From assembly GCA_008508345.1 (NCBI GenBank), contig QNGE01000289.1, positions 98,651-162,650 of the forward strand: a stretch of DNA of 64,000 nt, given 5' to 3'. The notes beneath the pieces were generated by a model. That model saw only the letters and a list, made by a program, of their open reading frames with translations. It was not told the origin of the DNA and ran no database searches. Made by a program: the position numbers and the translations under genes. Below, piece after piece: positions 38,001-49,000 of this stretch (position 1 is its first letter; each line of letters begins with the position of its first letter). Source of the stretch: Paragonimus westermani (lineage: Eukaryota; Platyhelminthes; Trematoda; Plagiorchiida; Troglotrematidae).

Positions 38001-40853
38001 TCTTTTCGAAACAGACTGTCTGGAAAGTCAACTTGAATGCAAAGGCCGCGACAAATTGTGAGTGAGGTTCCGCTTGAAATTAACCAAATCCCCGACATAA
38101 GTAATTTTAAATACTACTCAGCAGGTCTAATAAAATTTGAGACTTCAACCTGCCATGTAAATCCTAATCGCGAGGTTATCGATCGGGAGCAACAGGTAAC
38201 TATGTCTCATATCGAGATGATGGGTTATTTTGGGCATTCACAACAATTAAAAGTGGTTGTGTGCTTGCACGTGATAATCCAGCTGAACCTAATATGAAGT
38301 CAGTTTAGGAGCGTTTAATACGGCTATCTTACGAAAGCGTAGCTGGAATTCAACTCCCAAATATTTCGAGGATACAAGACTGATGATCTCTAACGGGGTT
38401 TACCCGTATTTTTTACGAGACAGGCTCTTTGGAAAATCCCCTTGGAGACGAAGACTGTCCCCAGATGTGAGTGGTGTTCATTCCCTGCCAAAAAACTCAC
38501 CTAGCTATCAAGCGGATGGCTATGACGATAACAATACCAGTTGTGGTGTTATAACACTTTTTAACCACAGTGATAGTTTTGTCTTTCAGTCCTTAAAGGT
38601 CAGCAGTGTAAGATTCAGTGATGTAACTTACACATGCTAACATATGATTAATGATTATAAGAACTGATAACGACCTTACGACTGTCGAACAAACACTTCA
38701 GTCATCTAGGGGATTCAAGAAACGTTGTAATAATTACTTTACCCATGGACAAGAAGTGTGTTTGTGAGTGCGGCCACAGGTTAAGTGCTTCATAATAAAC
38801 TTTGTAAGAAGGAAGTGCCAATTAGCAAGCTTTAGAAAGCTTGGCGATTTGGAATTGCATAAGTTTAACTCCAGGGAGGATGTTCTTTGCACGGTGTCAA
38901 CAAAATCAATACGTTCGGGGGTACAGTGTGTTGCAATAGATTCATGTCCACCACTGGGCGAAGGCAATGCCAAAAGGGCAGTATACAAACGGTATATCAG
39001 CTGTACCGTTTTCGATATTTTTCTCGAATTTATTGATACATATTGGAATGTATACCAAAGTAGGTAACGTGACTTGCACGGGTTACCAAATCATCAGAGA
39101 TAATGTAAATTGCGTTGTGTCTTGAAATAATGAACAACGTGTGGAACTGCCAACAAACGCTAGCGATAACGTAATCAAATTGGGTTCTCATTAACCAGCT
39201 AACACGGTGAACTGGTTCGTCTACGACGTGAAAATACCCCCCTACTAATAACGTGCAAAGCGAGTGTTGTCCAGACGTTCCAATTTTGAAACGTTGGACT
39301 GCCCAGTATCATCTAATGGGACTGGTAGGTGAGATCCAAGTAAATCACAAGGTTACTGAGTTGTAGATCATCGTAACTCCGGAAGACAGAGAGAAATTTA
39401 GTAGTACCTCTTACTAATGTCACATCGAATAACAGACAGATCAACTATGTACTGGTCAACAGCGAATAAAGGTAAGTTTGAAGTTCTCATGGCTTAGAAG
39501 TTTGTAAGTACGGATTTCGTTACACCTTTTGCAATATAATATTCAGATAAACTATTCACCACTACTACAGTCCTAAAGGCTTATTTTAACTGCATGTGAG
39601 TGGTTAAGACGGTTTCTCATTCCTCCTTATTATTCAGCTTGTTCACAAAATTGACGACCTGTCAGCTGATTCGTTTTGTCTGGGTTTTATTGCGCAAATG
39701 TATGCAGTGAGTTCAGGTGAACTGTTCCAAAACTTTCTAATGGTTTTCAAATGATTTTTATGAATCAGTCCATTGCTCATTCAGCTGATAAACAATAAGG
39801 ATAGAGTTACTAAAAAGTATTAAAATTTCTTCATTCCACAGGACCTATAATTTAGAGGGACAGAAATTTTTTTATCTCAGACCTGATGGTATATTTTGAT
39901 ACTAATCGAATAAGATTCTTAAACAGGATAAGTTCTGTGATTTACTCCTGTTTTTGTGATCAATCACTTGTTAGTTCATACGACTGCACATCTTCATTAG
40001 CCTTCGTTTAAGCTTGTATGTCGGAATTGTACAACGAATAAACCTCATGTATCGGGCCTTCGGTCTTCTGGTTTTCGCCCAATGCATAGTTTGATAAATC
40101 TACGACGTTAAACACATTCACAAGGAGGCGATATCAATCCCTGACCTGATCACACAACTCATAAATAAGAGAAGTCAAGGAATATGACAAGTCAAAAGAC
40201 CACTATAAGTTGAGCATAAATTAAAAAGGATTGCAGTTCTCACATCCTCAGAGTTTTCGGCCACCCCTTCCGAAAAAGGGTACTGTGCTGGAATTTTGTT
40301 CATACCACAGATTGTCATTGGTACATATTCTCGCCAAGGCCGGGAGGTTGACTCTGGCTAACTCTTCATGAAACAACAGCGTTGATGAATTTGCCTTCGA
40401 CTCAACACTAAGCACAATCGAATTATCAAATGCTACTCACCAGTAATTAAGATGCCTTTTTATTATTTATGAAAATGAAGTTTGAGCAACCTCGGCTTAC
40501 TTGTCATGATGAAGATTATACATGAGTGCTGCTGGCATTTTTATCGTCCAGCGTGACAGTCCTTGATCTGTTGGACCGGCTTCCAAAAGATGAACTGTTG
40601 ATGCGTCCATCGCGGATCGAAGTGTATCCGACAAGCTCTTCGGAGCAGATAACCTGTTAGCCAGAACACAGCCTGCAGAGCCAGCGCCGACAACAACATA
40701 TTCATGAAATGTTGTAAGTCCGACGTTCGTTTGTGGTTTTAACTTTCGGCAGCTTGTAAATAATTGTCTACTATAGCGAACAGGCTTAGCCTGTTTCCAC
40801 CTCAGCTCGGAGACTTCCGTGACGCGGCAGGGGTTGAAAATACTGCGGCGCAT
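10392..40853 (-). CDS. CHDH: Choline dehydrogenase, mitochondrial type (GMC oxidoreductase), complete gene of 7 exons
   Basis: The spliced exons 40853-40501, 29983-29820, 23721-23525, 18523-18329, 14059-13871, 11498-11274 and 11021-10392 total 1953 nt, giving about 650 residues and a TAG/TAA-type stop at 10392; every junction is GT/AG with matching phase. Seen: an Arg-rich, nearly acid-free N-terminus (about 1-50) like a mitochondrial presequence, the FAD dinucleotide motif GAGSAG at 56-61, GMC signature 1 ([18 protein letters not shown], about 141-158), GMC signature 2 ([16 protein letters not shown], about 314-329), the catalytic His in [12 protein letters not shown] (about 532) and the Asn region SGNLNAP (about 594-600). 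The family oxidises choline to betaine aldehyde with FAD on the inner mitochondrial membrane. Human CHDH is 594 residues; the extra length lies in the presequence, near residue 75, and in a 20-residue insertion at about 549-568. The protein resembles human CHDH (from memory) in every exon, so the assignment over other GMC enzymes is strong. Confidence 0.93.
11274..11498 (-). CDS. CHDH: CHDH exon 6
   Basis: The acceptor is ...ATTCTAG and the donor is GTAATT. The exon encodes [20 protein letters not shown], then [25 protein letters not shown] and HAFQ, which match the substrate-domain core of CHDH. Both boundaries are phase 0 and the exon is 75 codons. The intron to exon 7 is only 252 nt, far shorter than the others. 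Confidence 0.92.
13871..14059 (-). CDS. CHDH: CHDH exon 5 (GMC signature 2)
   Basis: The acceptor is TTTTTTAACAG and the donor is GTATGT. The exon begins [10 protein letters not shown] and carries GMC signature 2 ([16 protein letters not shown]), then [17 protein letters not shown]. Both boundaries are phase 0 and the exon is 63 codons. Confidence 0.93.
18329..18523 (-). CDS. CHDH: CHDH exon 4
   Basis: The acceptor is CACTCTATCAG. The exon starts [19 protein letters not shown], continues AYLHP and [16 protein letters not shown], and ends in phase 0. Two donors are possible: GTATGT after 18329 (preferred, better consensus and keeps frame) or GTCTGC nine bases earlier, so the last three residues are uncertain. 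Confidence 0.88.
19460..19530 (-). repeat. tRNA-like SINE fragment (weak)
   Basis: On the minus strand CTGTGGTTAGCACGCTAG followed by TTCGCAAGC and GGTTCAGAGTGCAAACTCCG resembles the D-arm, anticodon arm and T-arm order of a tRNA-derived repeat. The T-loop region is degenerate. A similar GTGCAAATTCCGATC string occurs near 59088 on the plus strand. Confidence 0.35.
19618..19644. repeat. Perfect 12-bp inverted repeat with 3-base loop
   Basis: GAATGAACAGAA and TTCTGTTCATTC are exact reverse complements separated by TCG. It lies in CHDH intron 4-side sequence (between exons 3 and 4), just beside the SINE-like fragment. Function is unknown. Confidence 0.9.
23525..23721 (-). CDS. CHDH: CHDH exon 3
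   Basis: The acceptor follows the pyrimidine-rich TCTTTTGTTTAG and the donor is GTAAGC. It encodes [19 protein letters not shown], then [20 protein letters not shown] and TEDINGFQQ, a conserved stretch of choline dehydrogenases. It starts by completing a Gly codon and ends in phase 0. Confidence 0.93.
29820..29983 (-). CDS. CHDH: CHDH exon 2 (GMC signature 1)
   Basis: The acceptor is ...GTAAACAG before 29983 and the donor is GTAAGT after 29820. The exon completes a Lys codon from exon 1 and reads [20 protein letters not shown], then the GMC signature [18 protein letters not shown], ending in phase 1 within a Gly codon. Intron 1 (10.5 kb) precedes it. Confidence 0.92.
31441..33093 (+). mobile_element. 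LTR-like repeat pair or LTR retrotransposon interrupted by an assembly gap
   Basis: 31441-31785 is the 5' two thirds of the same unit as 54250-54759 (TGTGGTGG start). 32707-33093 is its 3' three quarters, with AATAAA at 33056-33061 and the CTCGCTACA end. The two pieces overlap in unit coordinates (31583-31785 against 32707-32909) with a few differences, so at least two copies exist on either side of the Ns. They may be the two LTRs of one element whose interior was not assembled, or a tandem pair. The flanks are ATAT (left) and TTAT (right). The unit is in the first intron of CHDH. Confidence 0.65.
31786..32706. other. Assembly gap (Ns)
   Basis: There are 921 unknown bases between two copies of the LTR-like repeat. 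The gap very likely reflects repeat collapse. Its length may be an estimate, so a full-length element could be hidden here. Confidence 0.99.
33195..33231. repeat. Two identical 15-base hairpin-forming direct repeats
   Basis: AGATTGTTTTAATCT occurs at 33195-33209 and 33217-33231, 22 bases apart start to start. Each copy is itself an inverted repeat (AGATT/AATCT). The pair lies 100 bases to the right of the LTR-like repeat in CHDH intron 1. Confidence 0.9.
40501..40853 (-). CDS. CHDH: CHDH exon 1 (presequence and FAD-binding fold)
   Basis: This exon starts at ATG 40853-40851 and ends in phase 2 at the donor GTAAGC (40500 downward). It encodes an Arg/Ser/Lys-rich leader ([10 protein letters not shown]...), then [18 protein letters not shown] and LLEAGP, the beta-alpha-beta FAD fold. 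The start was chosen because it is the first ATG of the open frame and lies 18 nt after a strong 3' splice-like site at 40874-40872. Between LS and LLEAGP there are about nine more residues than I recall for human CHDH. Confidence 0.9.
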
Positions 40854-40874
40854 CCGTGCTTGTTAAGGTGGCTG
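40854..40874 (-). promoter_or_regulatory. Candidate 3' splice site just before the CHDH start codon
   Basis: On the minus strand a pyrimidine-rich run ending in GGATTTCAG (AG at 40873-40872) lies 18 nt before the CHDH ATG. It would serve as a 5'-UTR intron acceptor or, since flukes trans-splice a spliced leader to some mRNAs, as a trans-splice acceptor. Which of these applies, or neither, cannot be decided from the DNA. Confidence 0.4.
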
Positions 40875-42290
40875 AAATCCAAAGGAATGACGTGAAGATA
40901 TCATACCAGAAAGGGTGACCTCTAACGCAATCCAAAAGCTGCGCAATCACAACGAGCAAATTGCATGTACTTGTTCATTATTAACTTGGATAACGAAGAC
41001 ATTTACCCGTCCTCAGGGTTGTTTCGATGCTAGTCTGATCTCTGGTGGAAACGTAAATAGCAGTATTGAAGGTCAGATGGCAGTTGCCGTTTTACACCTC
41101 CTGTGGTCATACGTTGATATTACCCTCACTGTGGAGGATTGAATGGATAATTATATACGCAGTTCTCTGACAGGAATATGAAACTTGTTCACCTTACATG
41201 GGTCATGGTGAAAGTGTATTTGCATTTTGTATTCAGTCTTCGAAACATTAATCGCGTGTTTTGAGAACACTGCTGACGACTGACGAAATTTGTCGACTTG
41301 TATTTGTGACTGGATAGATTTTGTCAACCGACAATGTCTGCAGTTCTGTTTCACAGGCTTGGGTGAAGAGGGTGAGTTCTATTTATATCAACCTATCAAT
41401 TGCACCATGGTGATGTATTTGCCAGTATCGAGTTAGACTAAAAACGGCAGTCTGATGGCTAATGTACAACTTGCTTTGCATACATTTTCGTGGAACAACA
41501 TATTGTTTGGCTGTTCTGAATGAATTTTAGGTGCATAAGTAATTTCAGTATGCTCGAGCCTTTTTGGGAACGGCGTTGAAAATAGTACATGTGCGTTGTC
41601 GGGACTTCAGTGAACAGCGTGAAAGGTGAGATTTTGTCATGATAAACGAAATCACGACCTATAGTCGTGACTAGTTTAGCTGAGAAACAAGGTAGCATGT
41701 GCGTATTGTGCAACACATAGAATTTCATTAAATACTATTAACCGCCATTCGTCCGATTAAGTTCATTTGAAAATCAGAAGCCCAGCCACATGTTACAGCT
41801 GTGTTGTTCAACAAATTAAACCGCACCCAGTTTTGAGGCGGGTGAACATGTGTAAATTTAGATAGGCTGTGATCAATATAGGTCAAAGTGTATCCAACTT
41901 TCCAAACAGACTACGAATTTTCACAAAACAGTTGACGTTACATTTCTTTTGAACGGATCACTGTTGCATTGCCTTGAATTCTTTTTTACTTTGTAACCAT
42001 TCTTTCTGTTTTTAGCATAAGATTCAGTTTTGGTAATACTGACCATAGGTCAATAAAATCTTAATTATCAATCACTTTGAACAAGTATATGATCACAAAG
42101 TGCAGTAGGTTAATTTTACGAAAACCACGTGGTGAAAACTTAAGTCTTGCTCTTCTATCAATCCGTTTGACAGAATAATACTATCTGAATTGTTTGCTGT
42201 CTCGATCTGAATATATGTTCAGTTTCTTAACACGGCATTTATATGCATCAGTCAATCAAAACAAAACAGAATTGTGAACGAAAGTAGTTG
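40875..42290. other. Spacer between the HAD gene and CHDH
   Basis: This 1.4-kb stretch separates the putative polyadenylation signal of the HAD gene from the acceptor-like site before CHDH. It should include the CHDH promoter unless the genes are co-transcribed. No promoter motif can be assigned. Confidence 0.5.
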
Positions 42291-42296
42291 TTTATT
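42291..42296 (-). terminator. Candidate polyadenylation signal of the tandem HAD gene
   Basis: An AATAAA hexamer on the minus strand lies about 175 nt after the stop codon, a plausible 3'-UTR length. The position relative to the gene is its only support. Confidence 0.5.
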
Positions 42297-42470
42297 TGAA
42301 GTTGAAATTATTTTAAAATAAGTACTGTGTTCTTTAAAGATTCGAAGTATTTCTAAAACAGTTGTAAAAGAATGTTTCAATCTGGTCTTAAAGGAAGCAA
42401 TCTGATTTGTGATATAATGTTATACTCTCCAAGAAGAAAGACAGTTTTGAGTGAATAGGTGTAGGCAGAT

Positions 42471-42662
42471 CTAATCGGCATCCCTCTGTACAACGCGTTG
42501 CAAATACGTCACATTGGGCATCAGAAGGTCCGCGTGTGGAAGCAAGTTGTGTGCGAGGGAGAACCCAGACAGAACGCCTATGGTAAGGCCCACACCTGCA
42601 GCGTGGCCTGAGATCAGGTCAGCCGGCGTGTCTCCGACTACGATTGTCTGTTCCGGCTTGCA
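42471..42662 (-). CDS. Tandem HAD gene, last exon: domain 2 motif IV and stop
   Basis: The acceptor is CGTTTTTAG. The exon reads CKPEQTIVVGDTPADLISGH, then AAGVGLTIGVLSGFS and HADLLMPNV, ending RVVQRDAD with TAG at 42473-42471. GDTPAD is HAD motif IV, which binds Mg2+. The GVLSG strand repeats that at the end of domain 1, showing the internal duplication. Confidence 0.87.
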   Translation of the reverse strand, partial: CKPEQTIVVGDTPADLISGHAAGVGLTIGVLSGFSLAHNLLPHADLLMPNVTYLQRVVQRDAD

Positions 42663-42997
42663 CTAAAAACGTACGGAATGTTAGGGGGGGATTAGACCAC
42701 CACAAGAATTAACCGGAAAGGTATTCAACGTATCAAACAGATAGTTGTTTATTCCAAGTAAGTGATGCAAGTCTAGGTCGTGAAATTTTTTTAATTCCCC
42801 GGGTCATCTGCAGAGACAGCCAGATTGCAACCGATTTCCAAAGGCCAACTTACAGGCAGCTGCTTCAGCAGAACACCATTCCCAATTGTGTACAGACTCC
42901 ACCAAAATAATCACTCAAACGATGAGTGACTAGAGTGTGTGGAAATAACGATAATATAGCAAACAAGATCTAACAGGGACATAACCCAAATATAATG

Positions 42998-43069
<72 letters not shown>

Positions 43070-46000
43070 TTGGTGAAAAGTCTATGGGAATGTGATAGCT
43101 GTGATCAGTTGTGAGTGATGTTAAGTATTTGCCACTACCCGCCACCAACCCCACCAGACTTTCGAAAGTGATCAGACTACTTTTCTACGTAGGCTGTAAT
43201 GAGTTGTGGTTTACATACATTGTGTATATCCTCACGTGATAGCATTATTTAGACGGATTCTTTCAGGTATGATTTTTATCCCGTGTGAGGTCAACATGGT
43301 TGCCTAATGAAACTGTAGAAAGAGTTCCAGTTTCGGTAGTGCAATACGACTGAGCTTTAATAAAAATGGAAATTTCTAAAAATGGCTCACTTGACAGTTT
43401 GTCTAAGTGTGAACGTTGCGATGACTTGCAAACAAAGCTCGAGTTAGGTATAATGGTCATAAAATGATTTTCACACTCGCGACCAGTAGTCAGTCGAATG
43501 AATTTATGCGGTCATTATTGCAGTTCACGTCTAATTGCATCCGCAATAACGACTGCAATAAGACGGTTGCAGATAGGAGACCACACAAGTGCTTGAACTA
43601 GTCAATCACAGAGAGAAATTGTGTCTGATGTACACAAATTTGTTTCAGATTCTGACAATGCCGGGGCTGTTCCAAAACTGACAGCCTCTCTTTGATTGCT
43701 CACGAATGCGCATATCATTCCGAAATGCTAAAGCTTCACACAAACTGTTTCCACAACTTCTTAGGTTATCGCTAAGATGAGGTCAACGTTCTCCATGTCA
43801 TGTTTGCGCATACCATTGTATGGTTAGTTTGATCTTTTATTGGGTGCGAAGGTGCTGAAGAATCCATCATATAGAATGTTCTCGGAAGTTATTTCCAAGC
43901 CTCATTGTCCATAGACATGTGGTAAGCAACCATGGGACAACTCATGGGACAATTTCAACCGTCGCTGTATAGCTGACGTTGGTGTGCCGACGCGCAGTTT
44001 GAGTTCGATTTCGAGAAAGTGATTGCTGGAACAAAAATGGTTTAGTTCCCCCATCTCTGTTAATATGGGGTCATCATACAGATGCTAAATATATAAATGC
44101 TTTCTTGGTTCACAGATTTATTTTCTTACACTTGTGCCCAAATTATATCGAAGCCAATGCTTATGACTCCAAAGATGCCGATAAACTTGCAAACATATTC
44201 CTCAGAGAATACGGTTAAGACAACACAGGTTACAACATTTGTCCAACCACAGTCACTGACATGCAGTGTGGCAGGTGTGCCAATCTGGGAAAGACACGAC
44301 TGGAAACGATGAATGTTAAAACCAGTGGATTCCAGCATGAACTGGTTAAGAGATTCCGTCGGAGGAGTCGATTCCCCGAACCATTTGCTGGATTCTACGC
44401 AAGGCAAAATGTTAAGTAGGTAACTGAACCCAATGGTGCGAATTCTGAGCTCCTGGAGTAGGTTTGAAGTTCTTTCGGTAGAGTATCAACAGCATTCGAG
44501 CGTACTATTTCGGTTACCGGTTCCAATTCAGAATAGAAACCTGGATTTTTTGTAATTGTGCTCTTCACATATCTCGTTTGCAAAATACCCAGACTTCCGT
44601 TGGACTCAAACAAGTGACGGGGACAGCATGGTTGATTTCCAACACGTTAAACAAGTTTGAACGTTGCATGCACGTGACCAAAAGTGGTTTGGGCTTACTG
44701 AAAATAAGACAAGACAGCTTTCGTAATCCTGTTAAATAAAGATAATTTATAAACGAGGATGATTGCGATATTTATCTACGAAATTTATATCATTCTCTCA
44801 TGTTGACTGGATCCAACGGTGGTCCCAGTGACCATCCAACTAAAAGAACATTGTATTTGGAATATAAACCACACATTCACAATAATGTTTAGACCCATGA
44901 GCAGTAACTAACGTTAACCTAGTTTGACGAGAAGGTTCAACTGCGAACGTTCGAAACATCAATTAAGAGTGTGACGTTCTACCTGAGTGCTCAAAACGAC
45001 GGCTGTCTATGTCCGAACAGTAGTTTGAAACAGTGAATGGTTGAGCAAACGCATGTGTAAAAACTTAGGGAGTAAGTAACAGTGAACAGTAGTAAATAGT
45101 AAAGTACGGACCTTGATCTCGTGCAATGAGTCGTTCACTTGAAGTGACTAAAGTTTAGTTCGTTTCGCGCTAACTTCGACAGGTACACTTGAAAGCAAGT
45201 ATTCAAGCAGAGTAGTGTGACTTCATCTGAGTTCATCATCAACATCATTTGATAACCGACTCCATTAGAGATATCCCCCCAAATGCTTTGTTTTTTTGTA
45301 AACAGTGTACACCCTTGTTGACATTACGCACGTCCTTGGGCACTGCGATAACATAATATGTTAATCCATATAAAATGACCTCACATATTGATTGTGACAC
45401 TATAAGGTTCATGAGCTAAAAACGATTCAGCCGAATGTTCAAACGAGACGTAACGATGGAATATACCCTGATGTGTTTTTAAGTACTACAGTGCAAACAG
45501 GAAATATATAAAATAACAACATTACGCCAACAAATGTAACCCTGGTAGTTGCTACCTTACCACATTTATCTGATAACAGTTTTGGTGTTCATAAAACAGG
45601 TTAAACGTGCCGCCATACATTTATTAAGACTACGAAGCGCTACAAAATGCTGGACGCCTTCAGCTGAATACGAACTGTCATGACCAAACAGCATCACTCC
45701 AGTAGTTGCGGTTTTATGTGGAGATTAATTCACAGTGATCAATCGATCTCTACTACTCACGATTAATTTGCATCGATGCCTCTCCAAGTGGAACTACCGT
45801 TTTGACAGCTTGTCCAAGTAACTGGACTTCAACAGCATAGTACTTGGGTTATGCTTAGAAAGTTTGTATCCCGGAAGCAGGATAGCCTTGAAACGGCCAG
45901 GTAATCAGATAGTTGAGTTTAATCCACAATGTTTACTGAACATAATGGTAACACAACGGTACAACGACAGCGTACAGTTAGGTAACTGAATCATAGCATT

Positions 46001-49000
46001 CGCTGTTTACTGATCCAAACGGTTTGTTGATAACAAAAACTGTAGCTGTCAAAAGTTGGCAGTTTGATCTCGTGACCCAAACCGCGTGACCTGTGGTTTC
46101 GAGTCGTGTGTTACTTAACTCTGAATCACTAGTTGATAGTGAAGCAATAAGCTGATGGGTTATTATGTTAACGTAATCGCAGGCTGTACTTTTGACACAG
46201 AAACGAGCGGAATTTGTGGATCATAGTAACGCCTCGGATACATTGTGCCCGTTTTGATCTTAAGATAAATCGTCTATAGCTTGTACGACATCTGGATTGG
46301 AATAGCTAACAGCTCATCAAAGCACAAACAAAAAACATTTAAGGAAGCCTGTTAGCTACCGATCCATTTATCACATTAGGCAACATAACTATCTGGGAAT
46401 GTTAAACCTGCAAGTTTACAGGGACACTCAATAGCGGTTTTGAGATTCTGGTGGAATCGCTCGTTACATCATCAGGTATTTGCTGTTAAACAGCATGTGT
46501 TAGTCTAGACAGCAGGGTACTTCCCGTGTCAACAGAGTTAAACACCAATACTAGTACTAATAGGAATAGTTGACGACATCATCAGCAAAAGTGTCTTCAT
46601 CATCGACAAGATATTGACAGACATCTTACCAGTTGAGAATTTTTGTTTAGTGATATGGTTTGTAGTGTACGTTACTGATCCGACAAGGATATGCAGTACG
46701 GAAAATTTCAAATATATAAGCGGAATGTAAGCCGAATGTTTGCGTTTGAAAGAGGATAACAAGGTAAACTCGCTAAATGCGATATTCTGCGATGTAGTAT
46801 GTTCGGCGTTCGGGCTATATCAACCAAATCTCCTAAAACTTATCAATAATGAACAGGTCTACACAGATGGTGGCAGTCACTTTTTACACCGCCGGATACT
46901 TCCGAACAACATTTATTTAAATCTCCATATCAGCCAGCTAGCTTCAAAGTTTAATAACACTAAGTATTAAGAATCGTGTTAGGCCTCAGTGAGATTTGAT
47001 TTAGTTACGTAAATTATTAGAAAATCGAATAACCTACACTCATTGCATCCATGATTCGATGCACCGTGTGGGGCAGGGGTTTTGGGTAGCGGTCGGCATC
47101 CTCAGCAGAGAGAACCATGTCAATCTGGTCATGTAATTTTGAACAGGCAAGAAAGGATGCACAAGCAACGTGGCCATCTGATGTATTCACAGCAATTCGC
47201 AATCCGTTCCGCTTTAACTCCCGTATGGTTTCAATGGCGCCGGGTAGCATGTCATCGGGACTCAACTCAGGAGTGTACCATATCTGTGGGTTTGGTAAAC
47301 AAAAATGTGCGGAGCACCATCAGAGACAATGTGTACCGACTAAGCAGGTTAATACTGATGAGAAAAAAAAACTTATAGCCTGATGGGAAATACCATTGCA
47401 CTCAGAAGAATTCGTTTGAGAGTTTGTACCGAAACATTAAGAATTGCAGTAAACTTTGAGATTCACATTACTGAGCAGTGTGTTTTTGATAGCTGAGCTA
47501 AGCGTATAAGGTAATCTGGCCACAGATTAAAGTTATCTAGGTAGGTTATATTCACACTGCCACGTGTGGGTAACAGGTCTTCCTCACCTCATTGACAATA
47601 TGGGCTGATCGTTTCAAACCATATCCGTTTAGCGTCAGTAAGTAGCCCAGGCAGTCACGAATGTGTAACATTGAACTCTCAGCCAACATGCCACCGGCTG
47701 CTTGTCGGGTGTCAGGGGAATAGCCGAGAATATTCGAGAATTTCTGAGCCATCTCAATGGAAGTACGGACCTTTAGTCTGAAAGAAGAATGTGAACAACC
47801 ACCTGTTAGCTGCAATAAGCTAACAATGTACTCAAACGTATTTCACGATTTCTTTTAACAGTGTGACTTTGGTGAGTTTCCTACTACATTTTATGTACCT
47901 TTATTGGACATTTTGATGTGACTGGACTTCGCTGCACCTTCTTTTTTATAAATAAATTCTAGCCAATTATTAAATAGTTCACCTCAACTAATCATGAATT
48001 GCCAATTTATTTCCAGAATGTTTTATGAACGGTTTAGTATCAGACAAAGGCATACCTGATTGTTATTCGATGTATAAAGCAATTTCAATGAGTTTCGATG
48101 GATTCGATGTATCTAGAAGGTTTCTGAAGTCGAAGGGCTGATAAAAGTTTTGTATAGCTCAGGTAAGTTGTCAGCGTCTTATTAACAGGTGAGAAACAAG
48201 CTAATCAGCACCAAAAAATTATCCTAAACACTAGGTTATGCCCTCACAAAGTTCTAGTTAACAACACGGATGAACACTTGGTGGGACTTTGAATGAAACT
48301 CTGGTATCTAACGAGCATATTACTGTGTTGACAGAACGTTCTTCAAATTGGGAAGTTCCTCTACCGACAGGCACTCTCAGATTTCATTAGTACGGCCCAC
48401 TCGGTTGAGTGGATAAAAGCCATGCTCGATTGACACGTATCATCACAAGACTGGGCCTGAGCGTGGTGCAATGGTTTTACCCCACTTGATAAACTATTGG
48501 ACGAAACTGGACAGTGTGACGACCATATTGACAGATCCATTCACACGAGACTGCCAAATAGGTAGACGTCTGACAAACTGTAGTCTCCCGGTTCCCCAGG
48601 CTCGGAGTTGGAAGAAGGAAGAGACCGTTTTCCCGAAAAACTGCCACTTCTAATACACACCCGCCCGCTACCTTGCAGCACACGTTTTTGAGGTAAAGGC
48701 TTTGGTTGAGAACCCTAATCGTTCTTCTGTACAGGTCTGAGCCTTCTGGCAGCATCTCAGTCCACATGCAACAGTGAGTCTTTACATCACAAATAATTCC
48801 ATACTGCATCGGCCTTCTCGCAGTATAAACGTGGTCGTATCAGCTTCAACAAATAGAAAGAATGACATGTGAACACATGCCACTACTGAACCTTTCCTCA
48901 TTATCTTATCCAACTTAGCTCTCAGGCTTATCTAGACCTCTGTTTCCAACAATTACTTTAGAGGTCCTACAACAGTAACACCGTCTCATCACCTTTCACC

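Larger units (their letters stand above)
11022..40500 (-). other. CHDH introns (six)
   Basis: The introns are 40500-29984, 29819-23722, 23524-18524, 18328-14060, 13870-11499 and 11273-11022, shrinking steadily from 10.5 kb to 0.25 kb along the gene. They hold the LTR-like repeat and gap (31441-33093), the hairpins at 19618 and 33195, and a weak tRNA-like fragment. Open frames at 26933-27301 and 35652-36301 stand out slightly but carry no recognised domain. Nothing else was recognised. Confidence 0.6.

Noticed and set aside
42930..43154. 74-codon minus-strand frame rich in Ser-Leu and Arg-Glu
   Set aside because: It is just the translation of the TC/GA microsatellite.
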